The translations under genes and the position numbers were made by a program. Shown one piece after another: positions 1-9,683 of a stretch of DNA of 64,000 nucleotides. Source of the DNA: Endozoicomonas sp965232255 (GTDB lineage: Bacteria > Pseudomonadota > Gammaproteobacteria > Pseudomonadales > Endozoicomonadaceae); contig OZ246962.1 of NCBI GenBank assembly GCA_965232255.1, positions 3,286,001 to 3,350,000 of the forward strand, written 5' to 3'. Every line of letters begins with the position of its first letter. Position 1 is the first letter of the stretch. Under the pieces are notes generated by a model. The model made no database searches, was not told where the DNA came from, and worked only from the letters and a program-made list of their open reading frames with translations.

Positions 1-319
1 CTTTCATGCGCAGCAAAATGTTATCGCGGGTAATACCGGCATTATTGACCAGAATCAGCGGTGCGCCATATTGTTCGGTGATAATTTTAATCACTTCCTG
101 GCACGACTCGGGTGAGGTCACGTCCAGTACTATTCCCTGCCCTTGCAGTTGTGCCTCACGGATCATGGCGGTGATGGCCTCAGCACCAGCTTCAGTGGTG
201 GCTGTGCCAATGACCGTGGCTCCGGCCCTCCCCAAATCCAGGGCTATAGCGCGGCCAATACCACGGCTGGCACCGGTGACCAGGGCGACCTTGCCGGTAA
301 GTTGCTGTTCAACAGTCAT
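1..319 (-). CDS. fabG: 3-oxoacyl-ACP reductase FabG (partial)
   Basis: This is the N-terminal 106 residues of a short-chain dehydrogenase; the gene runs off the left edge. Translation from the ATG at 317-319 shows the nucleotide-binding motif TGASRGIGRAIA near residue 15 and the NNAG motif near residue 91, both typical of FabG. The family reduces 3-oxoacyl-ACP to 3-hydroxyacyl-ACP with NADPH in cytosolic type II fatty-acid synthesis. It starts 18 bases after the fabD stop on the same strand, so the two are very likely co-transcribed. The active-site YxxxK lies outside the window. Other short-chain reductases are possible in principle, but the fabD neighbour makes FabG by far the best call. 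Confidence 0.93.
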   Translation of the reverse strand, partial: MTVEQQLTGKVALVTGASRGIGRAIALDLGRAGATVIGTATTEAGAEAITAMIREAQLQGQGIVLDVTSPESCQEVIKIITEQYGAPLILVNNAGITRDNILLRMK

Positions 320-337
320 TTCCCGTCCATCCCTTTA

Positions 338-1273
338 TCAATCAGCATCTGCCAGCATCTCGGTCATTGCTGCGGGGCAATCCAGCGAGATAACTGGCAC
401 TTGTCGTGCAATACGTTTGTTCAGTCCAGCCAAGACCTTGCCCGGACCGCATTCAGCAAAACGACTTATGCCGTCTGCCAACATCACCTCAACCGACTCG
501 ACCCAACGAACCGGACTGTATAATTGGGCGACAAGATTCGCCTTTAATTGCGCTGGATCAAAACAAACGCTGGCAGAAACATTCTGGATTACCGCAATTT
601 CCGGTACTTGTATTTCCACACTCGCCAGCTGTTCAGCAAGACGTTCCGCTGCTGGCTTCATCAGGGCGCAGTGGGACGGTACACTGACCGGCAATTCAAT
701 AGCACGCTTGGCACCAGCCTCTTTGGCACAGGCAATAGCGCGTTGTACTGCGGCCACCTGTCCGGCAATAACCACCTGACCGGGAGCGTTAAAGTTCACT
801 GCCTCAACCACCTCACCGTCAGCAGCCCTGGCACAGGCAGCCACCACGTCAGCGTCGTCCAGGCCAATAATAGCAGCCATGGCACCGGTTCCCGCAGCTA
901 CCGCATCCTGCATAAAGCGCCCACGCGAGCGCACCAGCTTCAGGCCATCAGCAAAGCTTATGGCGCCAGCACAGGTAAGGGCAGAGTATTCGCCCAGACT
1001 ATGACCAGCCATCATTGCTGGTACCTGACCACCGCGCGCCTGCCATATACGCCAAAGTGCAACACTGGCCGCCAGCAGTGCTGGCTGAGTATTTTCAGTC
1101 TGATTAAGCTGCTCCACCGGTCCGGCGCAAATCATCTGCCACAGGTCAAAGCCGAGGGTATCCGCTGCCTCAGCAAACGTTGCCTGAGCCTCGGGCGTAA
1201 TCGCGTAATCAGCAAGCATCCCCACCTGCTGAGAACCTTGTCCGGGAAAGACAAAAGCAAACTTGTCCGTCAT
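338..1273 (-). CDS. fabD: malonyl-CoA:ACP transacylase FabD
   Basis: FabD moves malonyl groups from CoA to acyl carrier protein, supplying extender units for fatty-acid synthesis. The 311-residue product opens with FVFPGQGSQ, carries the nucleophile in GHSLGEYSA (Ser92) and the paired histidine in VPSHCALM (His201), the same numbering as the E. coli enzyme. An upstream in-frame ATG at 1324 would add 17 residues. I prefer 1273 because the GAGAAGAG stretch sits about 9 bases before it and the protein then starts where the family does. fabG follows directly. plsX, the usual upstream neighbour, lies about 10 kb away beyond an accessory block, so fabD must have its own promoter or read-through from that block. 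Confidence 0.97.
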   Translation of the reverse strand: MTDKFAFVFPGQGSQQVGMLADYAITPEAQATFAEAADTLGFDLWQMICAGPVEQLNQTENTQPALLAASVALWRIWQARGGQVPAMMAGHSLGEYSALTCAGAISFADGLKLVRSRGRFMQDAVAAGTGAMAAIIGLDDADVVAACARAADGEVVEAVNFNAPGQVVIAGQVAAVQRAIACAKEAGAKRAIELPVSVPSHCALMKPAAERLAEQLASVEIQVPEIAVIQNVSASVCFDPAQLKANLVAQLYSPVRWVESVEVMLADGISRFAECGPGKVLAGLNKRIARQVPVISLDCPAAMTEMLADAD

Positions 1274-1324
1274 TTTGTTGCGCTCTTCTCTACTGTTCCC
1301 TGTCGGAACAGAATTCCAATTCAA

Positions 1325-2237
1325 ATAGTTACCGGGAATTGGTGAATGTCACCTGTCGGTTTGCCGGTCAATCATCGTTGCTAACAGGGCGTCAGACAAC
1401 AATCGCCACCATGCCCTGGAAAAAAACCGCGGCAATTATAGGAAAAATAGACAACAAGGTAAGTAAATTTATGTTTCCTACTGATAAAAAACAGTGCATC
1501 AGCCACGCAGGCTTAATAGACGACAACAGGTTTTATTAATAAAAATCGCTTATACAGAAGGACAAATGAAAAGTTATAACTGCGAAGTAACTACCACAAA
1601 AAATTATTTGGTTTTTGCTATACAAACCTCGCCCAAGTACTAGCCTGTCCCTCGAAATTAATTCGGTACCGGGACTGTCGGCGTGCCAACGGGTTCTGGG
1701 ATGACACTAATAAAACTAAAGCGCTGCCAGGGCAGTGTCAGGGTCGCCATGAATATCGCAACACCATCTGCATCTGCCACGGTGCCGATCGGCGATGCTG
1801 GTGTGCAGCCAGCAGCTGGTAGAGAAACCAAAGGGATTTTCGTACCGCGTGCGGGTCCCATCCGACAAATCTGCTGTCGGCACAGTACACGACTACGGAA
1901 TACGACAAGCCACCCGGCGCCCTCCGCTGATCGGGCTTATGCCAAACCAGTCGACCCACTTATCGTGCCAGAAGTTCAGGGAAACCCCAGGCTGATGTCC
2001 TTTCTCGGCTGGCTTAAGCAGGCCCATAGCGCCTCTATTTACCAATTTTTTGGCCAGCAGCTTGCCACCAACCCCGAAACCTTTGCCCGGATAGTCGACA
2101 AACAGCCTAATCCGGGTAACTGCGAAGCTATCTTCGAGGCGTTATGTCGGCAAGTGTGGCAGTAAGCGTCACTTAAGGACGGCACAACCAATTATTTCCC
2201 AGCAACTATTTCCTAACAACCAAACTCAGGCCAAGCA
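1325..2237. other. 900-bp region with no convincing gene; probable decay remnants
   Basis: This is the left junction of the accessory block. A 25-codon frame at 1566-1643 (+) has a good AAGGA ribosome site 5 bases before its ATG but ends at TAG after 25 residues and matches nothing I know. Several frames on both strands between 1658 and 2165 are open without a clear winner, which fits a decayed gene. AT content is visibly higher around 1440-1640 than in the core genes. I see no tRNA or inverted repeat that would mark an integration site. Confidence 0.4.
1683..2165 (+). CDS. doubtful 160-residue ORF, possibly a gene remnant
   Basis: I do not recognise this frame. Its last 75 residues, from about AYAKPVDPL onward, read like a normal helical protein ending in EALCRQVWQ. 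The first 85 residues have the Arg/Ser/Pro-rich look of out-of-frame translation, and a minus-strand frame over the same bases looks equally plausible. No ribosome site is obvious before the first ATG. It ends 72 bases before the giant gene and could be the tail of an older, truncated gene. Confidence 0.22.
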   Translation: MPTGSGMTLIKLKRCQGSVRVAMNIATPSASATVPIGDAGVQPAAGRETKGIFVPRAGPIRQICCRHSTRLRNTTSHPAPSADRAYAKPVDPLIVPEVQGNPRLMSFLGWLKQAHSASIYQFFGQQLATNPETFARIVDKQPNPGNCEAIFEALCRQVWQ

Positions 2238-5200
2238 ATGGACAGTCAATCACTCACAGCAAAATCTGCCACTTCTCTTCCCTTACCCAAAGCATCGGCT
2301 AACAAAAACAAAGGTAAAACCAGCAAATTCCAGTTCCGCAAAGTAGATTTCCGTGGGCTAAATCAGGCCGGTAATCCGCCCAGCTCTGGTAGCAGCCTAC
2401 GCGACACCCCTGCGAAAGGCTTAGGCAGCAAAGCGCAACTGATCGAGTGCGAAGCCAGAACAAAGAAACTCACCAAAGAACTCGAAAGGCTGGAAAAAAA
2501 GTTAGCAACCTGTTTCCAGCAGCAAAAGAACCGTTGGAGCACAGCATCGACCCAGTCAACGCTGGGTAATCCGGGCACAGAAAGTGGCCCTGGGACGACA
2601 CCCGGCACACCACTGTCTACCGCAGGCAACAATACGGCAATATTGGCCCCGATCCGGAAACAGAATCCTGTAAACCAAACGACAATAGCGCCGGCTAATG
2701 TAACGGTAACCACGGGAGCGATCAGCACATCGCCTGGGTTGACCATAGCTGGGTTGACCATAGTTGAGCCTGCTGCCACAACGACAGCCAACACCACCAC
2801 GACTGCGTCTACACTCCCTATCGCGATAAACGACACCATTGCTACTAACACCATAGCGGCCAACACCACGGCTGACTCTACACCCGTAGCCTCGACCATC
2901 GATGCGACAACAGTATCTCAGCAAGAGCGTAGCAGCGTCATATCTGCAAACCAGACGACAGTTGCAGTTAACCCAATAACAGCGAACACAATAGCAGCGA
3001 ACAAGACAACGATAACGGTGGAATCATCCAGCTCACTGCCAGAGTTGGTCACAATGACTCCTGTCACCACGGGAGTAGACAACGCCACCACGACGATGTC
3101 CCCATTAACTACCGCGATAAATGGCACCAATTTTTCCAATGCCACCACCAATCCGACACCAGTCATCTCAACGATTGCCCGGACGCCACTGCCATCGCTG
3201 GAAAGCCTGTTGGCAACTGGCGTGCGATCCACGCTGATTAGCAACCTGCAGCGAACGTTGGTGCAATATCAACAGCAAAATCCAGCAGCCGATCTCTCAG
3301 CACTAAGCGCCAACCTTGAGGAAGTGGTTCAGTATTACGAGGTGGTCACTATGGTGATCGGTATTAGCGCCTTCACCAGAACCATAAAAGACAGTCATCC
3401 GGATATAGCCAAAATATACGACGCCAAACTGAAAAAAATCACCGATGAAATCCAGCAAGCCATTGACAACGACAAGAGCGATGGCAGCCGGCCCCGCAGA
3501 AGTCTGATCCGGCAACTGGTCACAATACTGTTAAATGACCTGTACACCTTCACCAAAGCGCCTATGAATGAGGAGATGCGTGCTTTCTTCAAGGGATTTG
3601 AGGCAGAACGAGACCAGTTTGCCCAGATTATGTCCGGCCCGGACGACGTCGGCATGCCACCGCAGTTTCAGCGTCTGTTCCAGCAGATGAAAGACGCTAC
3701 CAGCGTTATCACAGCCATGGATGAATACGGCGAACAAATCAAGGATTTACTGAACAACGGACAGTTTGCCGAGGTGGGCAAAGTTGCCTTAAGGATCAAT
3801 ATCCTCTATGACGCTGGCAACCGGCTGGTCATGGATGGCCGATTCGATGCTGCACACGGGCTGGCTGATCCATACGGTGATCTTCTGGCTAAATTCCAGC
3901 ATTTTGAGTTGACGCACCTTGACGCCCTTTCGCGTATCACAGACAGTTCACCAGCATCAGTCCCCCTCAATGAGATCATCGCCTACGGTTATGTTTACGA
4001 TTCCCTACGCATAGCACGACTGGGCGACTCGTTCGCGGAAGGCTTCTGTTTTGCGGACGTCCTGACTCTGGGGACAGCGGCTGAATATCAAAAAATTGCC
4101 GACTCACTGAGCATGATGGCGCAGTCGATCCTGCATGGTGTCGGCTACGGTAAATATGCCCTGCAGGTACGACGAATTTTGCAAGAGCTGTCGTTTGCGG
4201 GCAGATTCGATACTATGAAAAATGATGTCCCGGCCTTTGGTGTCAAACAGAAAAGCTTCTACTACCGCAAGATCATTCGTGACGCTATCAATCTACGCAG
4301 TAAGCTGCGCCAGAGCTTGCAACAAACCAGTTTTAAATCGCTTGATAAACTTATTGACCATTTCCTGAAGTTATTTAATCCCCTCACCACTCATGTTCAG
4401 TTGATGTTCCGACCCACGGAAGGGCACGTTGTTTATATGGAAATCAGGAAGCAACCGGATTTATACAAGTTGACCATTCACGACCTCAGCTCGGGACTGC
4501 ATATCGTCACCGGCAGCACTCCTGATGAACTCAAGGCGGCAGTTTTCAACCAACTCGCTGAATTCTGCCGCCATTACCAATTACCGCCGCAAAGCACTGG
4601 TGCCGCGGTTCCTAATACCGGTTACGCTCGTCTAACCCATGGGCTGCTGGCGCCATTGGAAAAGATGCAGCTGTTTCCCGACTCGGCACTCACCGTTAAA
4701 GACATCCTTACCACGCCGCCCGCGCAACTCCAGGCAATCGACACCGCCAACACCCAGACACTGATCGAGCAATACTTGCAAGAGGTCAGCAAAAAGACCA
4801 ATCAAAAGCTGCTTAAGCAAGATAAAAAAGCATCGAAACCAGTGGAGAGCTCGCCTGACTCAATCACCATCAAGGACCCGATCATCGCCCAAATGAGAGA
4901 AGTGCTGGCCGCCTTAAAGGCAGTTGCAGCCGCTCCTGCCAAAACCAAACCCAAGATCCCGCAACAAGTCAAGGAGCTCAATGCACACATCCTGAAAACC
5001 ATCGATCTTTTTGCCAAACAGACGACCAAGCCAGCACAACAATCGTCGTCTTCAGCCAGCAGCGACCTGCCAGCGCAGGATTGGGCAGCCATGAGTGCCG
5101 ATGAGCTGATCAAACTGGGCATAAAGCACGATTTTATCAAACTGGTGAACCCGGCGGCTGCCGGACTAAAACTGAGGATCGCCCGTCCGGTTATCCCTGG

Positions 5201-8200
5201 TGCCCAGATAGACCCGGCACACGACTCTGGGGATGCTCACACATCAAGTGTGGGTGGCAACGTAGCCGGTGGCTTCGCCAGTTTTGCCGCAGCAGTTGGT
5301 GGTGCGCTGACGGCGTTCAAGATCACCTGTCCGGGCTGTTTGTCCGATATGCTGTCCAATATGATTGCCAATATGCAAAGCGCTGGCTCAGAAGATCTTC
5401 TGCTGGACGAGGTAACCAAAAGTGGTAGCCAGGCATTAAAAGAGGGCGCTAAAGAGACACTGGAAGAAGCTGCCAAAGAGGGAACCAAGGATGCATTGAA
5501 AAAAGGCACCGAAGAAGCAGTAGAGGAAGGAACCAAAGACGCTTTGAAAAAGGGTGCGGAAGATACGTTAAAAGCAGGTGCCCGCAAACTGGTCAGGTGC
5601 CGACGCTCTGGCGTCTGTGACGCCTCCAGAATGGTAAAAGACCTGTTGGAAGATTCTGCTGACGCCGCCAAGGCAGCGGAGCTGATCGCTACACTGGATG
5701 CGGCCTCGGATGCGGCGGATGCTGCTGCCATCGAGGCAAGCAAAAACAAAATCGCCAGCTGGCTGAAAAGCATTTTTTCCACCAACCAGGACAAAGACAA
5801 GAATCATAAGCATGATCATGAAATATCAGTGGATCAGTTTATCGAGGCCATGCGCCGGGTGAACCCCACGCCAAAACCGGCAACCCACAAGGCTGAGCCG
5901 CCAACACACAAAGCCAACCGACCGACGCACAAGACCAATCCGTTAACACATCCTCGCGATATCGTCAGCTCAGATGCTCGCAACTCACGCACAACACAGG
6001 CTACTACCACTGAGCCGCACACGATCGATACGACCACAATACCCGCCACAACACCGGGCTTGATAGCGTCTACAACTGCACCAACAATGCCAGTAACCGC
6101 AGCCACTACTGCAATAACAACACCTGCAATAACAACACCGACGACAGCTGTCGGGACAGATACAACAATCGGGGCATTAACCGCCAGGCATTATCAGCCA
6201 TCAACGACAAACATTTCAGGTGATAGCACGACACCTGCGACTCAATCTCCCGCAACAACATCAATAGCTACTGCCAGGGCCGGCATGACTGCCACCAGCA
6301 CGTCAGACAGCAAAACTTATCAGCCACCAACGACGGTCATCGTTGCGGACAATAGCACAGCGCCTGTCGCTCAACAGTCGACAAAACTGGCAACTACCGT
6401 GAGTACATCAGCCAACAGGACTTTGCAGTCGCCAACGATGGGCACAGTTTCAGGCAATGGCACAATGCCTATGACTCAGCCGCCACCAGCACAAACAATC
6501 ACTGCTGCGAAAACAAACACAACAATTATTGGCGAAATTACTGCCGGGACTACGCGCTTACCAACGACGGATGCCGTTTTAGGCAACAGCGCAACTTTAG
6601 GTAACAGCGCAACTTTAGGCAACAGCGCAACGCCCGCAGTCCAGACAATAACAAAAACCATGCTCGACGCCGCGAATAACGGGAGCGTAAATAACAGGAC
6701 AACATCCACTCAGCCAGAGTCAAGTGCCGGATCACAGTCGATCACTACCCCGATTGGCCCTCAGGCCACATATTCCCCCACAGCTAAAACAATCAGCGAC
6801 AATCAGACGACAACGCAGATATCAGTAACAGCAGCTCATCAAACCGCTCCGTCAACCACGACAACGGCGACTCAGATCATTGCTGCATCCGCCAGCGCCC
6901 AAAACACCACTGCTGCCACGCCACAAAGCACTACTGAGCAACCACAGGTCTCGCCGATCGAGCTTCTAATCACCAGATCTGACCAATTCAAAAATCAGTT
7001 CAGTCGACGCATAGCCGCTATTACTAACCGCGCACTGAACGACATTAGTCAATTAATAGGCATGGATGCCAAAGGCAAAAGCGTGCAAAAACGGATTATT
7101 CTCGGCGATGCTCTCAACGCCTTTAACCGGGAAATCACCAAGACATTCTTCAATACCTGGCGCTATGCCCAGTCAACACTCAACGGCGAGCCTAAGATAA
7201 CTCAAACTGCCGTCACTGACACAATGATCACTGCCTTTGAGAATTTGTATAAAACGCTCGCTACGCAGCGGTTACAGCTATTCGTTGCGGCAGGTTATCT
7301 CGACAAGAGTGAACTCAGCCGCGACGAACTGGCACGACTTCAGCCTGGTATTGATAAAAATGGTCAGGAAACGTTTTGTCCAGACAATCTGCTCAAAGCA
7401 CTGAGCCAATACTCGCGCATGGCTGCTTCGGACAAACTGAATAATTATTTGCACGCGCTCGCTAATTCCCTACGCGCTGAACAATCGCCCGCATTCACCC
7501 CCACCAGCCAGCAGAGTTCATCGACCACAGTCGCCAAGACAGCAAATGAAGCCTCCCTGGGTGGCAAACTATTGCTGTTGAACCTGTTCAACTGGGAAAA
7601 AGAGCTGTTTATCGCTGACGTCCAACGGCTGCACCTGCAAAACACCGGACACTTTGACGACGAAGTACCTCTGGATAAAGCCGGTGAAGATACCCTCTTT
7701 TTGCCGTCTACTTTCCTGGACGTGATTAAAGACCCGGATGCTTATCGAGGCGTTGGCGGTATTGGTGGTCCGAGAAAACGTCGGGATATTAATCAATCCC
7801 TGCCGCCAGTAGCCTCCGCAGCCGCCAGGCATCGGGGCATACTGGGCGGCCTCAAAGAGAGTCTCGATGGGCTGTTCTCACCGACCATTGGCAGCGACTC
7901 TCAGGCCGACCCGGTCAAGTCGGTTACGCAAAGTGCTCAGTTTGACCGGGTGGGCAACCTGGCCTTAGCCGCTCTCGCGGCTTCGTACTTCAATGATCGG
8001 CAGCTAGAGACCCAACGTCTTATGGAGTCACGCACCCAAGACCGGGTTAGCCAGTCGCCTGGCATGGGACTGCTGACCGACAGTCTGGCCATATCCGCCC
8101 AGTTGCAAATGGAGGTCAGCGCCTTTGTCGATCAGCTTGCAACCAGCGACCATTCAGTTTCTACCAACTGGAATCTGGATGACCTGGTTAATATGGCCAT

Positions 8201-9527
8201 TTTGCAGATCACACCAAAAACATCCGGCAAAGTGACTGAGACTTTCTTGTGCGAAGTTCTCAAATCCAGCAAAACAGGCATCAATCACCAGCACCCGGGA
8301 AATATTTTTGCTGCCGATGGCCGTGTGCGTGGTACCACCGGTCAGGAAATATTCCACGATCCGGCCACTGGCAAAACAACCGCCAGCGGCTCGGGCAGCG
8401 ATCTGGCACGTTCCATGTTGCAAGCTATGGCCATTGAGCGCCTGGCAAACCACAGCGAGCTCAGCCTGTCTGACGATCTGCGCCGTCAAATCATCAGGCA
8501 AGTAGACCAACTGAACGATCGGCAAGATGCCACCTCTGGTCTGTTTGGACTAACGACAGGAGCTGCACATCTCAAGACATCAGTAGCGCAAATAGCTGAG
8601 ATTATCGATGAACGGCTGACTGCTGAGGTTGCCATTGCCCCGCAAAACATACAGCACGATCCAGTCATCAGCCTCCTTGACCGCGGCCAGCTTACTCAAG
8701 CCAGGAAGCTGTTTACGCAGCTAACGCCACAGCAACAACTGGATAGCATTGCTGCCTTGGTCAGTGAACCTGACTATCTCGGGGTGGATAACTCAGCAGA
8801 AGCGCTGATGAAATTGCAGGCCAATGTGCAGGCTGACAGCAATGATGCACAGCCCGACCGACTGCCATTTGCCCTGAGCGCACAGGTTTGGGAACTGTTT
8901 AGCAATCTTTACGACAGCAAGGTCGCCGCCCCTAAAGAAGCAACCGACCGGATCAAGCTCCAAGCTATGGTCAACCGTCGTGGTATCACGGATACCGCTG
9001 AGGCCACCCAACTTGGCAAGCTACTGGTGCAGCAGCTGCCTCGACGAGCCAGCGCCAGTGATTCGATCCTTGACACTCCACAAACTGCTGCTCCTGCACC
9101 AGTGCAGTTACATCAGTTTGAACCAAAACGCATTGCCAGCATGATCAATGGTTATAAAGAACTCAAGGCGTTTGTTGATCAGCGCTGTTTTAGCCAGGTA
9201 TTTGGCAACGAAATCACCGACCCACAATTACGTAACGAGCTGGTCAGCCATGTTACGCGCATCACGCTGGACGCTTTGCGGGGAGATATCACCACCGATG
9301 ACTGGCAGTCGGTTGCCTTGCAGAATCTGCTGAATGAACACGCCGAGTTTGTCGGCGAACCCAACAAAGGTAAGCAAGCTGATGCTCCACATCTGACTGA
9401 TGAGTATGCGGCGCTTGTCGGCATACTCGATGAGAGTGCGCCAAGTGATACTGAAGATTTCCCTGACAAGTACCTGAAGTTTGCCGCTGTACCCGAGAAC
9501 AGTGAGCAAACTGACGCTCGTCGCTAA
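2238..9527 (+). CDS. giant 2429-residue Thr-rich, mucin-like orphan protein
   Basis: I do not recognise this protein as a whole. Visible layout: a basic, polar N-terminus; a short charged coiled coil (about residues 68-100); a Thr/Ala/Ser/Pro-rich stretch (about 118-315); a long globular helical part (about 320-980); a Gly/Ala-rich weakly hydrophobic segment (about 1005-1028); a run of charged repeats of the form KEG(T/A)K(D/E)(A/T)L (about 1061-1118); a second, longer Thr-rich stretch (about 1240-1570) containing LGNSAT three times in tandem; and another globular helical part (about 1575-2429). Basic clusters RPRRS (about 415) and RKRRD (about 1845) are potential protease or nuclear-import sites in a eukaryotic host. 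There is no Sec signal peptide or clear membrane helix. Size, low-complexity linkers and position inside a split core operon suggest a secreted host-interaction protein, but this is inference. Confidence 0.85.
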   Translation: MDSQSLTAKSATSLPLPKASANKNKGKTSKFQFRKVDFRGLNQAGNPPSSGSSLRDTPAKGLGSKAQLIECEARTKKLTKELERLEKKLATCFQQQKNRWSTASTQSTLGNPGTESGPGTTPGTPLSTAGNNTAILAPIRKQNPVNQTTIAPANVTVTTGAISTSPGLTIAGLTIVEPAATTTANTTTTASTLPIAINDTIATNTIAANTTADSTPVASTIDATTVSQQERSSVISANQTTVAVNPITANTIAANKTTITVESSSSLPELVTMTPVTTGVDNATTTMSPLTTAINGTNFSNATTNPTPVISTIARTPLPSLESLLATGVRSTLISNLQRTLVQYQQQNPAADLSALSANLEEVVQYYEVVTMVIGISAFTRTIKDSHPDIAKIYDAKLKKITDEIQQAIDNDKSDGSRPRRSLIRQLVTILLNDLYTFTKAPMNEEMRAFFKGFEAERDQFAQIMSGPDDVGMPPQFQRLFQQMKDATSVITAMDEYGEQIKDLLNNGQFAEVGKVALRINILYDAGNRLVMDGRFDAAHGLADPYGDLLAKFQHFELTHLDALSRITDSSPASVPLNEIIAYGYVYDSLRIARLGDSFAEGFCFADVLTLGTAAEYQKIADSLSMMAQSILHGVGYGKYALQVRRILQELSFAGRFDTMKNDVPAFGVKQKSFYYRKIIRDAINLRSKLRQSLQQTSFKSLDKLIDHFLKLFNPLTTHVQLMFRPTEGHVVYMEIRKQPDLYKLTIHDLSSGLHIVTGSTPDELKAAVFNQLAEFCRHYQLPPQSTGAAVPNTGYARLTHGLLAPLEKMQLFPDSALTVKDILTTPPAQLQAIDTANTQTLIEQYLQEVSKKTNQKLLKQDKKASKPVESSPDSITIKDPIIAQMREVLAALKAVAAAPAKTKPKIPQQVKELNAHILKTIDLFAKQTTKPAQQSSSSASSDLPAQDWAAMSADELIKLGIKHDFIKLVNPAAAGLKLRIARPVIPGAQIDPAHDSGDAHTSSVGGNVAGGFASFAAAVGGALTAFKITCPGCLSDMLSNMIANMQSAGSEDLLLDEVTKSGSQALKEGAKETLEEAAKEGTKDALKKGTEEAVEEGTKDALKKGAEDTLKAGARKLVRCRRSGVCDASRMVKDLLEDSADAAKAAELIATLDAASDAADAAAIEASKNKIASWLKSIFSTNQDKDKNHKHDHEISVDQFIEAMRRVNPTPKPATHKAEPPTHKANRPTHKTNPLTHPRDIVSSDARNSRTTQATTTEPHTIDTTTIPATTPGLIASTTAPTMPVTAATTAITTPAITTPTTAVGTDTTIGALTARHYQPSTTNISGDSTTPATQSPATTSIATARAGMTATSTSDSKTYQPPTTVIVADNSTAPVAQQSTKLATTVSTSANRTLQSPTMGTVSGNGTMPMTQPPPAQTITAAKTNTTIIGEITAGTTRLPTTDAVLGNSATLGNSATLGNSATPAVQTITKTMLDAANNGSVNNRTTSTQPESSAGSQSITTPIGPQATYSPTAKTISDNQTTTQISVTAAHQTAPSTTTTATQIIAASASAQNTTAATPQSTTEQPQVSPIELLITRSDQFKNQFSRRIAAITNRALNDISQLIGMDAKGKSVQKRIILGDALNAFNREITKTFFNTWRYAQSTLNGEPKITQTAVTDTMITAFENLYKTLATQRLQLFVAAGYLDKSELSRDELARLQPGIDKNGQETFCPDNLLKALSQYSRMAASDKLNNYLHALANSLRAEQSPAFTPTSQQSSSTTVAKTANEASLGGKLLLLNLFNWEKELFIADVQRLHLQNTGHFDDEVPLDKAGEDTLFLPSTFLDVIKDPDAYRGVGGIGGPRKRRDINQSLPPVASAAARHRGILGGLKESLDGLFSPTIGSDSQADPVKSVTQSAQFDRVGNLALAALAASYFNDRQLETQRLMESRTQDRVSQSPGMGLLTDSLAISAQLQMEVSAFVDQLATSDHSVSTNWNLDDLVNMAILQITPKTSGKVTETFLCEVLKSSKTGINHQHPGNIFAADGRVRGTTGQEIFHDPATGKTTASGSGSDLARSMLQAMAIERLANHSELSLSDDLRRQIIRQVDQLNDRQDATSGLFGLTTGAAHLKTSVAQIAEIIDERLTAEVAIAPQNIQHDPVISLLDRGQLTQARKLFTQLTPQQQLDSIAALVSEPDYLGVDNSAEALMKLQANVQADSNDAQPDRLPFALSAQVWELFSNLYDSKVAAPKEATDRIKLQAMVNRRGITDTAEATQLGKLLVQQLPRRASASDSILDTPQTAAPAPVQLHQFEPKRIASMINGYKELKAFVDQRCFSQVFGNEITDPQLRNELVSHVTRITLDALRGDITTDDWQSVALQNLLNEHAEFVGEPNKGKQADAPHLTDEYAALVGILDESAPSDTEDFPDKYLKFAAVPENSEQTDARR

Positions 9528-9683
9528 CAAACGACAAATGAAGTATGCATGTGACCACTATTGAATGACTGCCCGACGAGTGCTACACAGTGAGTCTCAC
9601 TGTCGCTGCTGGAATGTTTTTTTGCGTGGCATTTTGACTCTGCCATACGTTCGACCACGATCCATAAACGCAAGGTGAACGAA

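Noticed and set aside
2363..3244. Long minus-strand frames of Val/Ala-rich sequence inside the giant gene
   Set aside because: They arise from reading Thr (ACN) codons in reverse and have no independent starts.
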